Source of the DNA: Haladaptatus sp. ZSTT2
GTDB lineage: Archaea; Halobacteriota; Halobacteria; Halobacteriales; Halococcaceae
Assembly (NCBI RefSeq): GCF_037081775.1
Contig: NZ_JBAMHQ010000002.1
Location: 248,001-312,000, forward strand
Direction of reading: 5' to 3'
Length of the DNA: 64,000 nt
Within the stretch, counting starts at the first letter, position 1, and the number at the start of each line of letters is the position of its first letter. The notes beneath the pieces are model-generated. The model was not told the DNA's origin. It did no database searches and was given only the letters and a program-made list of their open reading frames with translations. A program made the translations under genes and the position numbers. Below, piece after piece: positions 46,369 through 55,398 of this stretch.

Positions 46369-47508
46369 TTAGAGCAGCTGTTTCGCGATGATGGTCTTCT
46401 GTATCTCGCTCGTCCCTTCGTAGATTTTGGTGATGCGCGCGTCGCGGTAGTAGCGCTCGACGGGGTGGTCTGAGACGTATCCTGCGCCGCCGTGGACCTG
46501 GATGGCCTCGTCTGCGACCTCGACAGAGCGCTCTGAGGCGAACAGCTTCGCCATACTCGAAAAGCGTGAGGCGAGGTCTTGGTCGCCTTCTTCGACCGCG
46601 GTCGCCGCTCTGTAGACGAGCGAGCGGGCAGCCTCTACGTTCGTTGCCATCTCTGCGAGTTTGTGGCTGATAGCTTGGAACTCAGAGATTGGCTTGCCGA
46701 ACTGCTCGCGCTCCCCGGCGTAGTCAAGTGCGGCATCAAGTGCGCCCTGTCCCGCGCCGACGGCTTGCGCGGCGACGTTCGTTCGACCTGAGGCGAAAAA
46801 CTCCATCAGTTGGTAGAAGCCTTCGTTTACCTCGCCGATGACGTTTTCCTCGGAGATGCGCACGTCTGAGAGGCGAAGTTCTGCGAGGTCGGAGGCGCGG
46901 ATGCCGAGTTTGTTGTCGATTTTATCGGCGGTGAGGCCGTCGACGTCTGTGGGGACGAGGAAGGCGGTGATGCCACGATGTCCCGCGTCGGGGTCGGTTT
47001 TGGCCATGACGACGGCCACGTCAGCGACGGTGCCGTTCGTAATCCACATCTTGTTTCCGTTGAGGATGTACTCGTCGCCGTCCTTCTCTGCGCGCGTCTC
47101 GATGCCTGCCACGTTCGACCCGTGGGCTGGCTCGGAGATGGCGCTCGCAGAGGCGGACTCTCCGGCGGCGATTTTCGGGAGCCACTCTTCTTTCATCCAC
47201 TCGGACCCGAACTCGATGATCATGTCCGTCCCGAAGCCGGCAGAGCCCACCGCAGAGCCGATGCCGGGGTCTGCGCGCCACAACTCTTCGGTCACGAGGA
47301 CCGACGAGAGCTTGTCCATTCCCGCCCCGCCGTATTCGAGCGGGATGTTGGGTGCCACAAAGTCGAACTGTGCGGCCTTTTTTCGGATGGCTTCTGGGTA
47401 TTTCTTTTGCTCGTCGTGCTCGCGGGCGACGGGAACAATCTCGTTCTCGCCGAACTCCCGGACTGCCTGCCGGATAGCTCGGTGCTCGTCTGAAAGGCTG
47501 AACGCCAT
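46369..47508 (-). CDS. Acyl-CoA dehydrogenase
   Basis: 379 residues, the standard length. FAD-binding ASAISEPAHGSNVAGIETRA and KMWITNGTVADVAVVMAKTD, the mid-domain DASASDLAELRL-like RASDLAELRLSDVRI, and the C-terminal HGGAGYVSDHPVERYYRDAR with catalytic Glu in KIYEGTSEIQ are present. It introduces the first double bond in beta-oxidation of fatty or branched acyl-CoA. It lies just upstream of and in the same direction as the ligase, although the ligase is transcribed first. Confidence 0.96.
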   Translation of the reverse strand: MAFSLSDEHRAIRQAVREFGENEIVPVAREHDEQKKYPEAIRKKAAQFDFVAPNIPLEYGGAGMDKLSSVLVTEELWRADPGIGSAVGSAGFGTDMIIEFGSEWMKEEWLPKIAAGESASASAISEPAHGSNVAGIETRAEKDGDEYILNGNKMWITNGTVADVAVVMAKTDPDAGHRGITAFLVPTDVDGLTADKIDNKLGIRASDLAELRLSDVRISEENVIGEVNEGFYQLMEFFASGRTNVAAQAVGAGQGALDAALDYAGEREQFGKPISEFQAISHKLAEMATNVEAARSLVYRAATAVEEGDQDLASRFSSMAKLFASERSVEVADEAIQVHGGAGYVSDHPVERYYRDARITKIYEGTSEIQKTIIAKQLL

Positions 47509-47619
47509 TACACCTTACTCACAGATACACTGTTAAGAAAATTCCGACGGTCGTATCAGATGAGTCACACCCGATGGCGATACTTGCCACAAATTCCCGT
47601 CTGTGTGGCGTCGTAGTAT

Positions 47620-49173
47620 CTACTCCTTGCTGAGTTCGAACTTCTGCACCTTGCCGGTCGTCGTGCGTGGGAGTTCATCGACGATGGCAACCTGGCGGGG
47701 GTGTTTGTACGCCGCGAGGTGTTCGAGGCAGTACGATTTGATTTCTTCTGCGGTTGCCTCAGCACCGCTCGCAAGGACGACGAATGCTTTCACGGTCTCG
47801 CCGCGGCGTTCGTCAGGAATCCCCGCGACGGCCGCCTCCGCAACCGCAGGGTGCTCGTAAAGCAGTTCTTCTATCTCACGTGGATAGACGTTGTATCCAC
47901 CGGTGACGATCATGTGTTTGTCGCGGTCGACGACGTAGAAGTAGTCGTCTTCGTCCCAGTAGCCGAGGTCGCCGGTGTGGAACCAGCGCGTCCCATCTTC
48001 GTCGGTGAACGCCTGCTCGTTCGCCTCGGGGAGGCCGTAGTACCCAAGCATCACGTTCGGGCCGCTCACGACGAGCTCGCCGACGTGGGTGTCGAGGTCC
48101 ACCTCGTTTGCGTCAACCGGCCCACGTTCGACGCGCGGGCGCGTTTCGAAGTCAGAACCGACGATTTTCGAGGAGACGCCGTCGAGCGTTCGACCGATGC
48201 TCCCTTTGCGGCGGGCACCGGGTTTGTTGGCGTGCGTCGTCGGGCTGGTCTCTGTGAGGCCGTAGCCCTCATACAGTGCGACATTGAACCGTTCTTCGAA
48301 GCGTTCCAGCACCTCGATTGGGAGGCTGGCCCCGCCCGAGTTGACGAACCGAAGCGACGTGAGGTCGAACTCGTCTGCGTTCGGTTGGTTTATCATGTCG
48401 TTGAACATCGCCGGAACGCCGTACATTACCGTGAGCCGTTCGCTATCGATGGTCTCCATCACCGTTTGAGCGTCCCATTCGACGATTGGATAGTACGCCG
48501 CGCCGTTGATGATGGCCGCGTTCATCACAGCGGACATGCCATAGATGTGAAAGAGCGGAAGGGTCCCGAGGAGTTTATCCGCAGAATGGATTCCCCCATC
48601 GAGTAGCTCTGCGTTCACCCGGCTGGTCCAGGCGAGGTTGTGGTGGGAGAGGAGCACCCCTTTTGGGGTGCCGGTCGTCCCCGACGTGTAGGGTTGGCAG
48701 GCGACGTCGTCATCGGCTCGCTCGACGGCCGGAATGGTGTGGTCGGCGAGGAACGCCTCGAAATCGGTTGCGTTTGCGGCCGGCTCGCCAACGCTCACGA
48801 CGTGTTCGACGGCGGTATCTGCGATGATTTCTTCGACAGCTGCGGTGTTCTCAGCGAGGGTCACGACTGCGCGTGCCTCGCTGTCTGCGAGGAGGTGCTC
48901 GATTTCGCGGGCTTTGTATTGTGGGTTCATCGGAACCACAACGCCGCCGGCTCGTAGCGTCCCATAGAAGGCGGTGACGAACGCCGGAAGATTCGGCAGG
49001 TAGATGGCGACACGGTCGTCCGCACCAATGCCCCGCTCTGAGAGCGCGGCGGCGAATTGACCGGTTCGCTCCCACAGTGTTTCGTAGGTCATCGACTCCC
49101 CATCGAAGACGATGGCGGTTGCCTCGGGCATGGCCTCTACGGTGTCGCTGAAGTCAGTAACGAGGTTTGTCAT
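47620..49173 (-). CDS. Acyl-CoA ligase (AMP-dependent synthetase)
   Basis: 517 residues. The phosphate loop YTSGTTGTPKGVLLSHHN, EGYGLTETSPTTHANKPGAR, TGDLGYWDEDDYFYVVDRDK, GGYNVYPREIEELLYEHPAV and the catalytic lysine in LPRTTTGKVQK define the ANL family. It activates a carboxylic acid to its CoA ester. With the dehydrogenase and thiolase it forms a minimal acid-degradation set, and the adjacent TRAP transporter may supply the acid. Confidence 0.96.
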   Translation of the reverse strand: MTNLVTDFSDTVEAMPEATAIVFDGESMTYETLWERTGQFAAALSERGIGADDRVAIYLPNLPAFVTAFYGTLRAGGVVVPMNPQYKAREIEHLLADSEARAVVTLAENTAAVEEIIADTAVEHVVSVGEPAANATDFEAFLADHTIPAVERADDDVACQPYTSGTTGTPKGVLLSHHNLAWTSRVNAELLDGGIHSADKLLGTLPLFHIYGMSAVMNAAIINGAAYYPIVEWDAQTVMETIDSERLTVMYGVPAMFNDMINQPNADEFDLTSLRFVNSGGASLPIEVLERFEERFNVALYEGYGLTETSPTTHANKPGARRKGSIGRTLDGVSSKIVGSDFETRPRVERGPVDANEVDLDTHVGELVVSGPNVMLGYYGLPEANEQAFTDEDGTRWFHTGDLGYWDEDDYFYVVDRDKHMIVTGGYNVYPREIEELLYEHPAVAEAAVAGIPDERRGETVKAFVVLASGAEATAEEIKSYCLEHLAAYKHPRQVAIVDELPRTTTGKVQKFELSKE

Positions 49174-49342
49174 CCGTTATCGACGTGATGGGAACTATCA
49201 TGATAAGCGTTCCTCTCGCGGGAGTCGGATGCGCTCACCACCCGTAGTATGCGTCGTGTCTCTGTGGCAAACTCTCCACACGCTTTCGAAAGTTTTGGGG
49301 CAATCAGTGCATTGAAATACTATCGTTTTGTAACGGAATAAC

Positions 49343-50452
49343 ATGAATGACGATAGTAGACAGTCCCACAGCGGACGGCGTAGGTTTCTAAAGACGACGG
49401 CTGGTGTGGCAGGACTTGCGGCGTTGGCTGGATGTACGGGTGGGTCAAGCGATAACGACGGGGGCGGCGATGGTGATTCGGGCGGCAACGGTGGTGGCTC
49501 TGGAGGCTCTGGAGGCTCTGGAGGCTCTGGCACCACAGATATGGTGATGACCACGGCTACCGAAACGACGGCGGCCTACGCGATGAGTCAGGGCATCGCG
49601 GCAGTGGTCAACGAGAACACTGAAAAGGTTCGTATCGACGCCCGCCCAAGTGAGGGAACGAACGCCAACATCGGGCGACTCGACCGTAAAGAAGTGCAGA
49701 TCGCCTACATCCAGAACTGGACTGCGGCGAAGATTAACGCAGGCGAAAAACCCTTCGACAACCTCTCGTTCACCCCAAATCAGGTGTTCCACCTCTACGA
49801 CCTCGGTTGGTTCCTCGCAACGCCGAACGAAGGCTGGGAAACGACCGACGACATCGCAGATGGTGCGAGGGTCTCCCCAACGCCGCGTGGCTCCGGGACA
49901 GCAGAAATGCTTGAAACCGCCCTTGGATATGCGGCTGCTGGCGACTACGAACGCGTCAGCATCGACTACGGCGGGCAAGGCAGTGCCATGAGCGAGGGCC
50001 GCCTCGACGTGGGTGCCTCTACGTTGGTCAACTTCTCCATCGAACCTGGCTGGCTTCAGGAGATGAAGGGGACGGTCGACCTCCGAATGCTCGGATGGAG
50101 CGACGAGGCCATCAGCAAGATGGAAGAAGACCCCGGTCTCCTCCTCACCGAAGTGGACACGTCCAAACTGGAGAACTACGCCTACACTCCACAGCCCACG
50201 ATGATGCCGTCACTTGCGTACAACTTCGTCGTCCGCAACGACTTCAGCTACGACGCAGTGTACAACCTTCTGACGACGCTGTACGAGCATCGTGAAGGAC
50301 TTGGTGAATACCACGGCCTCCTCAACAAGCTCGCAGAAGGCGACTTCTGGGTGAAAAACGCCTACGACGGCATCCCGTTCCACCCTGCCGCGGCTGATTT
50401 CTACGAGGAGCAAGGTCTCTGGTCAGATGAGTTCACTCGCGGAGAGGAGTAG
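49343..50452 (+). CDS. TAXI-type TRAP transporter solute-binding lipoprotein
   Basis: 369 residues. A Tat signal (GRRRFLKTTAGVAGLAALAG) and lipobox Cys are followed by a long Gly/Ser-repeat linker. The mature protein is TAXI-type (TTATETTAAYAMSQGIAAVV, VQIAYIQNWTAAKINAG and DGARVSPTPRGSGTAEM). It delivers an organic acid to the fused TRAP permease, which starts 12 bases downstream. A TATA-like GAAATACTATC lies about 25 bases upstream of the ATG. Confidence 0.95.
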   Translation: MNDDSRQSHSGRRRFLKTTAGVAGLAALAGCTGGSSDNDGGGDGDSGGNGGGSGGSGGSGGSGTTDMVMTTATETTAAYAMSQGIAAVVNENTEKVRIDARPSEGTNANIGRLDRKEVQIAYIQNWTAAKINAGEKPFDNLSFTPNQVFHLYDLGWFLATPNEGWETTDDIADGARVSPTPRGSGTAEMLETALGYAAAGDYERVSIDYGGQGSAMSEGRLDVGASTLVNFSIEPGWLQEMKGTVDLRMLGWSDEAISKMEEDPGLLLTEVDTSKLENYAYTPQPTMMPSLAYNFVVRNDFSYDAVYNLLTTLYEHREGLGEYHGLLNKLAEGDFWVKNAYDGIPFHPAAADFYEEQGLWSDEFTRGEE

Positions 50453-50464
50453 GCACTCCGACCA

Positions 50465-52456
50465 ATGGCTTCCTCCACGCTTTCGCGCGAACGACTCCTG
50501 TCGAGTGCCATCTATCTCATCGGCGTGGTACTCACGATCTATACGTTTTACTACGCATTCGACCGCCCGTTCGTTCGCGTTCGCCATTCGAACATTTTTC
50601 TCGGGGCGGGTGTCGCACTCTTCTATCTCTATGAGACGAAGAAACATGTCTTCGGGACTGATGACTTCAAAGCGTACCGCGACCGCGATATCGACCACGA
50701 CGGTTCGCTCACCGGGCGGCTGCGGTCGATAATAGGGCCATATGACGGCTACCTCACGTTGGTGAGCGCCGCGCTCGCCGTCGTGCTCGCAGCCTACATC
50801 GAATTCAACTTCGAGCGCCTCCAGTTTGACGCGCCCGTCCTCGGCTATTCGGAGGTGGATTTCATCGTAGGTGCACTCATCGTCGTGCTCGTCTCTGACG
50901 CCACACGCCGAGCCTACGGCTTTGCGATCACCTCTGTCGTCATCGCCGCGATTGGGTATGCGATGGCTGGCCCGTGGTTGCCGGGCTTCCTTGGTCACAC
51001 CGGTATGAACTGGCAGGACGTTGCCCGCTTCGGGGCAGTCGGGCTCTCGGGGACGTACGGGTTTATTCTCGGGGTCGGGACGACGTGGGTCGCGGTGTTC
51101 ATCATGTTCGCTGGCATGGCGAAAACCTACGGCGCGCTCGATTACATTCTCGACGTGGGAACCGAACTCGGCAATAAACTTCGCTCGGGCGTCGTACAGG
51201 TTGCCGTCATCTCCAGTATGGCGATGGGGTCGATTACGGGGAGTGCGGCCGCGAACACCGCAACCACCGGGAGCTTTACCATCCCCATGATGAAGCGCCA
51301 AGGTGTCCGGTCAGACTTCGCCGCTGCTATCGAGAGCGTCGCCTCCTCGGGCGGGCAGATGATGCCCCCCGTGATGGGCGTTGCGGCATTCATCATGGCC
51401 GACATCTTGCAGGTGCCCTACGTCCGCATCCTCCAAGCCGGTATCCTGCCCGCGCTGCTCTTTTACTTTAGCGTCGGCATCGCAGTCCAGTTCGCCGTCC
51501 TCAAGTATGGTTGGACGACGGAAAAGTCCGGAGAGTTCGACCGGAGCATCCTGCGCAAGGGCGCACACTTCGCCGTGCCGATGGTGGTGCTCATCTACAC
51601 GCTCGTCGTCCTCAGATTGACTCCACTCAGTGCGGGCTTGTACACCTCGGTCACGATGGTCGTGACGATGTTCGTCCGTGACCTTCTCGTCGGTGGTCCA
51701 TCGGTGGACACGCTTGTCGACACGACTCGGAAAACCTTCGAAGGGTTCAGAGACGGTGCGGTGGACATGGCCCCGCTCGTTGGCGTGCTCGCGTCGATGG
51801 GCGTCATCATCAGCATGCTCACCCAAACCGGCCTCGCACAGAAAATTAGCATCCGGATGGTCGGACTGGCTGGTGGCGTCCTCATCTCGGTTCTGTTGAT
51901 GGCGATGGTGCTGAGCATCCTGTTCGGGCTCGGAATGCCAACGCCGGCGGCGTACATCCTTGTGGTCATCCTCGTCGCCCCGGGTATCATCCAGATTGGC
52001 GTTCCTGAGATTACTGCACACCTGTTCGTGTTCTACTTCGCGATGCTGTCGGCTATCACGCCGCCGGTAGCGGTGGCGGTCGCCGTTGGCTCACGGATTG
52101 CCGATTCGAACTTCCTGCAGACGGGTATGCAGGCGATGCGTATCGGCGCGCCCGGTTTCTTCATTCCGTTTGCGTTCGTCACCAACCCGAGTCTCATCTT
52201 CTGGTCGTTCCCGGCGACGCCGCTCCACGCGATTATCGTCTTCATTGGCGTCGTCGCACTCGTCGCGGCGACAACTGGCTACGACGGCCGCCATGACCTC
52301 GGATTCCCCCACCGTGGGGCGTATCTCGCCCTCTCGGTAATCACCCTCTACGCGCCGATGACCCTCGTTCAGATTGGCGCTGGAGCGCTTGCGTTCGCGG
52401 GTCTCACGCTGGCTCACCTCGACCGGCTCCCCGCAGTCGTCACGCCGGCGGAGTAA
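50465..52456 (+). CDS. TRAP transporter permease, 4TM and 12TM subunits fused
   Basis: 663 residues with about 16-18 membrane helices. The N-terminal part corresponds to the small DctQ-type subunit, and the rest to DctM (AAANTATTGSFTIPMMKRQG, ASSGGQMMPPVMGVAAFIMA, GLGMPTPAAYILVVILVAPG, FYFAMLSAITPPVAVAVAVG). This fused form is normal with TAXI binding proteins. It is a Na+- or H+-driven importer of dicarboxylates or related acids. Confidence 0.96.
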   Translation: MASSTLSRERLLSSAIYLIGVVLTIYTFYYAFDRPFVRVRHSNIFLGAGVALFYLYETKKHVFGTDDFKAYRDRDIDHDGSLTGRLRSIIGPYDGYLTLVSAALAVVLAAYIEFNFERLQFDAPVLGYSEVDFIVGALIVVLVSDATRRAYGFAITSVVIAAIGYAMAGPWLPGFLGHTGMNWQDVARFGAVGLSGTYGFILGVGTTWVAVFIMFAGMAKTYGALDYILDVGTELGNKLRSGVVQVAVISSMAMGSITGSAAANTATTGSFTIPMMKRQGVRSDFAAAIESVASSGGQMMPPVMGVAAFIMADILQVPYVRILQAGILPALLFYFSVGIAVQFAVLKYGWTTEKSGEFDRSILRKGAHFAVPMVVLIYTLVVLRLTPLSAGLYTSVTMVVTMFVRDLLVGGPSVDTLVDTTRKTFEGFRDGAVDMAPLVGVLASMGVIISMLTQTGLAQKISIRMVGLAGGVLISVLLMAMVLSILFGLGMPTPAAYILVVILVAPGIIQIGVPEITAHLFVFYFAMLSAITPPVAVAVAVGSRIADSNFLQTGMQAMRIGAPGFFIPFAFVTNPSLIFWSFPATPLHAIIVFIGVVALVAATTGYDGRHDLGFPHRGAYLALSVITLYAPMTLVQIGAGALAFAGLTLAHLDRLPAVVTPAE

Positions 52457-53095
52457 CGCAACACTGCGTTTTCTCACCATCATCGTTCGTGATTTCCGGG
52501 GTGGTGACGCCCTATTACTTCTGCACAGCGCTCAAAGCTATTGCAGTGAATGCCCAAAATCTATTGGATGACCGCAGCACAGGTTAATGACATAACTATG
52601 GCGGTTAGATGGTTATGAAATATATTTTATGTATGTCGTTCTGTGCCGAGAAGGCAAAAATTTTTATCTGCTTCCGTGAGAAATAATTCGGCAGATGTGG
52701 TTGTTTCGGCGTTAAAACTATTTTTAAGGATAATTGTGAGTGGATTTGGTGCTACCCCGACCCACTTTTTTATGATCACGAGATTTCGAAGATAATGGGC
52801 GATTTGAGTGCGTTGGCGCGATTCTAGTCCACTACTAACGAACGGGTATGCTCTCCCAACCCATCAGACAGATAATTATCATAATATTTCTTCGTATATA
52901 TGGAAACGGGTATGAATTTCGATACAGCACTCAATTTCGCCAGCTACACTGGACACGCAGTCGTCCGAATTATGAATCCACTCGAGAGTGGACACACAAT
53001 CTACCCGAATCGGTTGTGATAGTCGAACTAGTTTGGACAGTTTGGATAGATTGTACAAATAGGCTGCATTGGCTGTCTTTGGTGTGTTGGCCGGT
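52457..53095. other. 639-base AT-rich gap, no supported gene
   Basis: It contains several AT-rich tracts (AAATATATTTTATG at about 52618-52631, AAACTATTTTTAAGG near 52717-52731), suitable as promoters, but no gene starts here in a fitting position. Frames are short and uncharacteristic. GTTTGGACAGTTTGG (53033-53047) recalls a word pattern at 19150-19215. Confidence 0.45.
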
Positions 53096-54016
53096 TCAGT
53101 TCACCCAGTTTGCGTCGAGAAAACTCGTCTCCGCACGAACCGCTGTTTCTGCATCACGGACCTCATCACCGACGAACACGGCAGACCCAGCAGCCACGTT
53201 CAACTTCTCGAAACACCGTCGGAGGGGAGCTGGATGTGGCTTCTGTGCGACAAGGGTCTCTCTGCCGACGATCACATCAACCGCATCGTGGCAGTTAAAG
53301 CGGTCGAGAACACGGTTTGCGGCCGCCACCGCATTGAGCGTGCAGATTCCAACCGGACAGTCGAGCTGTGCGAGGACGTCGAGCAGCGCAAGGGGCTTGC
53401 TTGCTTCGACAGCAGCAGTCTCGTGGGTGGCGAGACATTCATTGAACTCGGCCCGCTTCCCGATTTCGACGGCGAGGCCGTGGAGTTCGTTCGGTGCGTA
53501 CGACCGAACCCCTCCTTCGAGGTGTGCGCCGAAAAGGTCGGTTAACTCGGCTTCGACCACTCGCCAATCGACGGCAAGGTCGATGAGCGTGCCGTCTAAA
53601 TCGAACACGACGCCGTCGAATTCGTCGAGGGCTGTTGGCTCCAGTTGGTTCATGGACGACCCCATCTCGCTTGGTGGAGTAATGTCCACGCAGTCACCAT
53701 CTTCGAGGTCGAAAAGGGTACGCAGGTGGACGGGGGCGAGCACTTCCACTTTGTCGTCTGGGTAGTCGGGGACGTGGGGGACGATAACCGCGCTGCGCAC
53801 GCCGTTTACGCGACAGTCGTAGAGGTCGATGCCTGCACAGTAGTCGTTGCTGACCTCTGGGACGAACTGACTCGGGAGGCGGTCATGGCCATCCCAGTCT
53901 GTGATGTTCAGCGTTCCGTAATACGGCGCAAACGCGAGCGCATCGGCGAGTTCGTCTGCGGCGAATGCGACGAACTCACTTGCGCGTCCCTCGCCTGAAA
54001 CGACGGTCCCGTTCAT
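53096..54016 (-). CDS. CTP-dependent riboflavin kinase fused to a HAD-family phosphatase
   Basis: 306 residues from ATG 54016. Residues 1-118 match the archaeal riboflavin kinase (DUF120) domain: MNGTVVSGEGRASEFVAFAA, PYYGTLNI, SAVIVPHVPDYPDDKVEVLA and LFDLEDGDCVDI. From residue 133 a HAD hydrolase follows, with motif I VVFDLDGTL (Asp139, Asp141), motif II Thr226 (ICTLN), motif III Lys259 (AQKPHP) and motif IV GDEVRD (Asp284, Asp288). Both active sites look intact. The first half would make FMN from riboflavin and CTP; the phosphatase substrate is unknown. It lacks the N-terminal HTH of RbkR regulators. It is divergent from xdhC with a 97-base gap. Confidence 0.88.
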   Translation of the reverse strand: MNGTVVSGEGRASEFVAFAADELADALAFAPYYGTLNITDWDGHDRLPSQFVPEVSNDYCAGIDLYDCRVNGVRSAVIVPHVPDYPDDKVEVLAPVHLRTLFDLEDGDCVDITPPSEMGSSMNQLEPTALDEFDGVVFDLDGTLIDLAVDWRVVEAELTDLFGAHLEGGVRSYAPNELHGLAVEIGKRAEFNECLATHETAAVEASKPLALLDVLAQLDCPVGICTLNAVAAANRVLDRFNCHDAVDVIVGRETLVAQKPHPAPLRRCFEKLNVAAGSAVFVGDEVRDAETAVRAETSFLDANWVN

Positions 54017-54113
54017 ACCTTCACATTGGAACCAGCCGTGATGAACGCTCCGGGGGTACCTGACAAATCGACAGGTGAGAGCAAATAAATAGCGTCGGAT
54101 GGTACGACCTGAC

Positions 54114-55253
54114 ATGGACGGCAGAGACGCCACGCATCCGTGGAGCGTCACCACGATAGACATTTTCGACCAGCTACGCGACCGGGCCGCGGCGGGCAAG
54201 CAATCGGTGCTCGTCACCGTCGTAAACGTAGACGGCTCCGCCTACCGTCGCCCGGGGGCGAAGATGGCTGTAACTCCAACCGGCGAACCGCTCGGTGCAG
54301 TGACGCCGGGCTGTCTCGAAGACCCCGTCATCGACCTCGCACAGGACGTCGCCCGCGAGGGCACGCCCACGATTGAGGTGTTCGACCTGACTGGCGACGA
54401 CGATACGTGGGGCTTTGGCCTCGGCTGTAACGGCATCATCACAGTTCTCATCGAACCGCTTGCTGCATCCTTTGAGGCGGTACTCGACCGACTTGCGGCG
54501 GGAGAGAGCGCCATCTCCGCGACGGTGATAGCAAGCGAAACCTCCACGCTGTCGGTAGGCGACCGGTCGGTCTTCGACGGTGAGGGTACTCCCGTCAGTG
54601 TCGACGACCACGATGTCGCGGACCAGTTTGGCGAGGCACTTCGAAACCGCGTCACGGCGCTCTCACCGAACGGAACCGAACGAGTCACTCTCGACACTGA
54701 TGACGGCGAAGTCACCCTCTTTCTCGATGGGATGACGCCCCCGCCAGAACTCCTCATTTTCGGGCATCATGGCGACGTGGTTCCCGTGACCGAGGTCGCT
54801 CGAAACGTCGGCTTTCGCGTCACCGTCGCCTCTGCCCGCGGTGGGCAGGCAAAAGCCGAAAACTTCCCGGCAGCAGAGACCGTGGTGAAAACTCGCCCCC
54901 CGGAATTGGGCGGGCTGGTTGATGACCCAACGCGCACCTACGCGGTCATCATGTCGCACAACTTCATCGACGACCGCCTCGCCTTCGAATCGCTTCTCGA
55001 CACCGAGATTCCGTACATCGGGTTGATGGGGCCACGAAAGCGCTTCGAACAAATGCGCGACGAGTTCCGCGAGGAAGGGCGCACCTTCACGGAAGCCGAA
55101 CTCGCGCGGGTGGCAACGCCCGTTGGCCTCGATTTAGCAGGCAGCGAACCCACCCAAATCGCCCTCAGTATCGTCGCTGAAGCCCTCGCGGTTGCCAACG
55201 ACCGCGACGGTGGGCGGCTGACCACGAGCAAAGGCCCGATTCACCCTCGCTAA
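54114..55253 (+). CDS. XdhC/CoxF family molybdoenzyme maturation protein
   Basis: About 379 residues from ATG 54114 (an ATG at 54099 gives five more). The N-terminal XdhC domain has DGSAYRRPGAKMAVTPTG, GAVTPGCLEDPVIDLA and GFGLGCNGIITVLIEPL, and the C-terminal Rossmann XdhC_C domain has LLIFGHHGDVVPVTEVARNV and PYIGLMGPRKRFEQM. XdhC proteins bind the molybdenum cofactor, promote its sulfuration and insert it into xanthine-dehydrogenase-type enzymes, such as the one at the window's right end. Confidence 0.95.
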   Translation: MDGRDATHPWSVTTIDIFDQLRDRAAAGKQSVLVTVVNVDGSAYRRPGAKMAVTPTGEPLGAVTPGCLEDPVIDLAQDVAREGTPTIEVFDLTGDDDTWGFGLGCNGIITVLIEPLAASFEAVLDRLAAGESAISATVIASETSTLSVGDRSVFDGEGTPVSVDDHDVADQFGEALRNRVTALSPNGTERVTLDTDDGEVTLFLDGMTPPPELLIFGHHGDVVPVTEVARNVGFRVTVASARGGQAKAENFPAAETVVKTRPPELGGLVDDPTRTYAVIMSHNFIDDRLAFESLLDTEIPYIGLMGPRKRFEQMRDEFREEGRTFTEAELARVATPVGLDLAGSEPTQIALSIVAEALAVANDRDGGRLTTSKGPIHPR

Positions 55254-55398
55254 TCACAAGACTCTGAGGAGGAAGCCCACTCCTTTAGGAGTGGGAGGAA
55301 TCCGACAAGCCACTCTACCAACCACGAGCGATAGCAAGCAGACTCCCCCACGCCAATCCATACCATTATAAAGAGTCTGTTCGATATGTGAATTAACG

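Noticed and set aside
47701-48606. Rightward open frame of 301 codons
   Set aside because: Antisense shadow of the acyl-CoA ligase; no recognisable motif.
52848-53765. Long rightward open frame (305 codons)
   Set aside because: Most of it is the antisense of the riboflavin kinase-HAD gene, its composition is Ser/Arg/Thr-rich, and it has no domain.
54017-54217. N-terminal extension of the riboflavin kinase-HAD protein
   Set aside because: The extra 67 residues overlap the divergent xdhC gene, lack HTH character, and precede a good ATG directly before the kinase domain.
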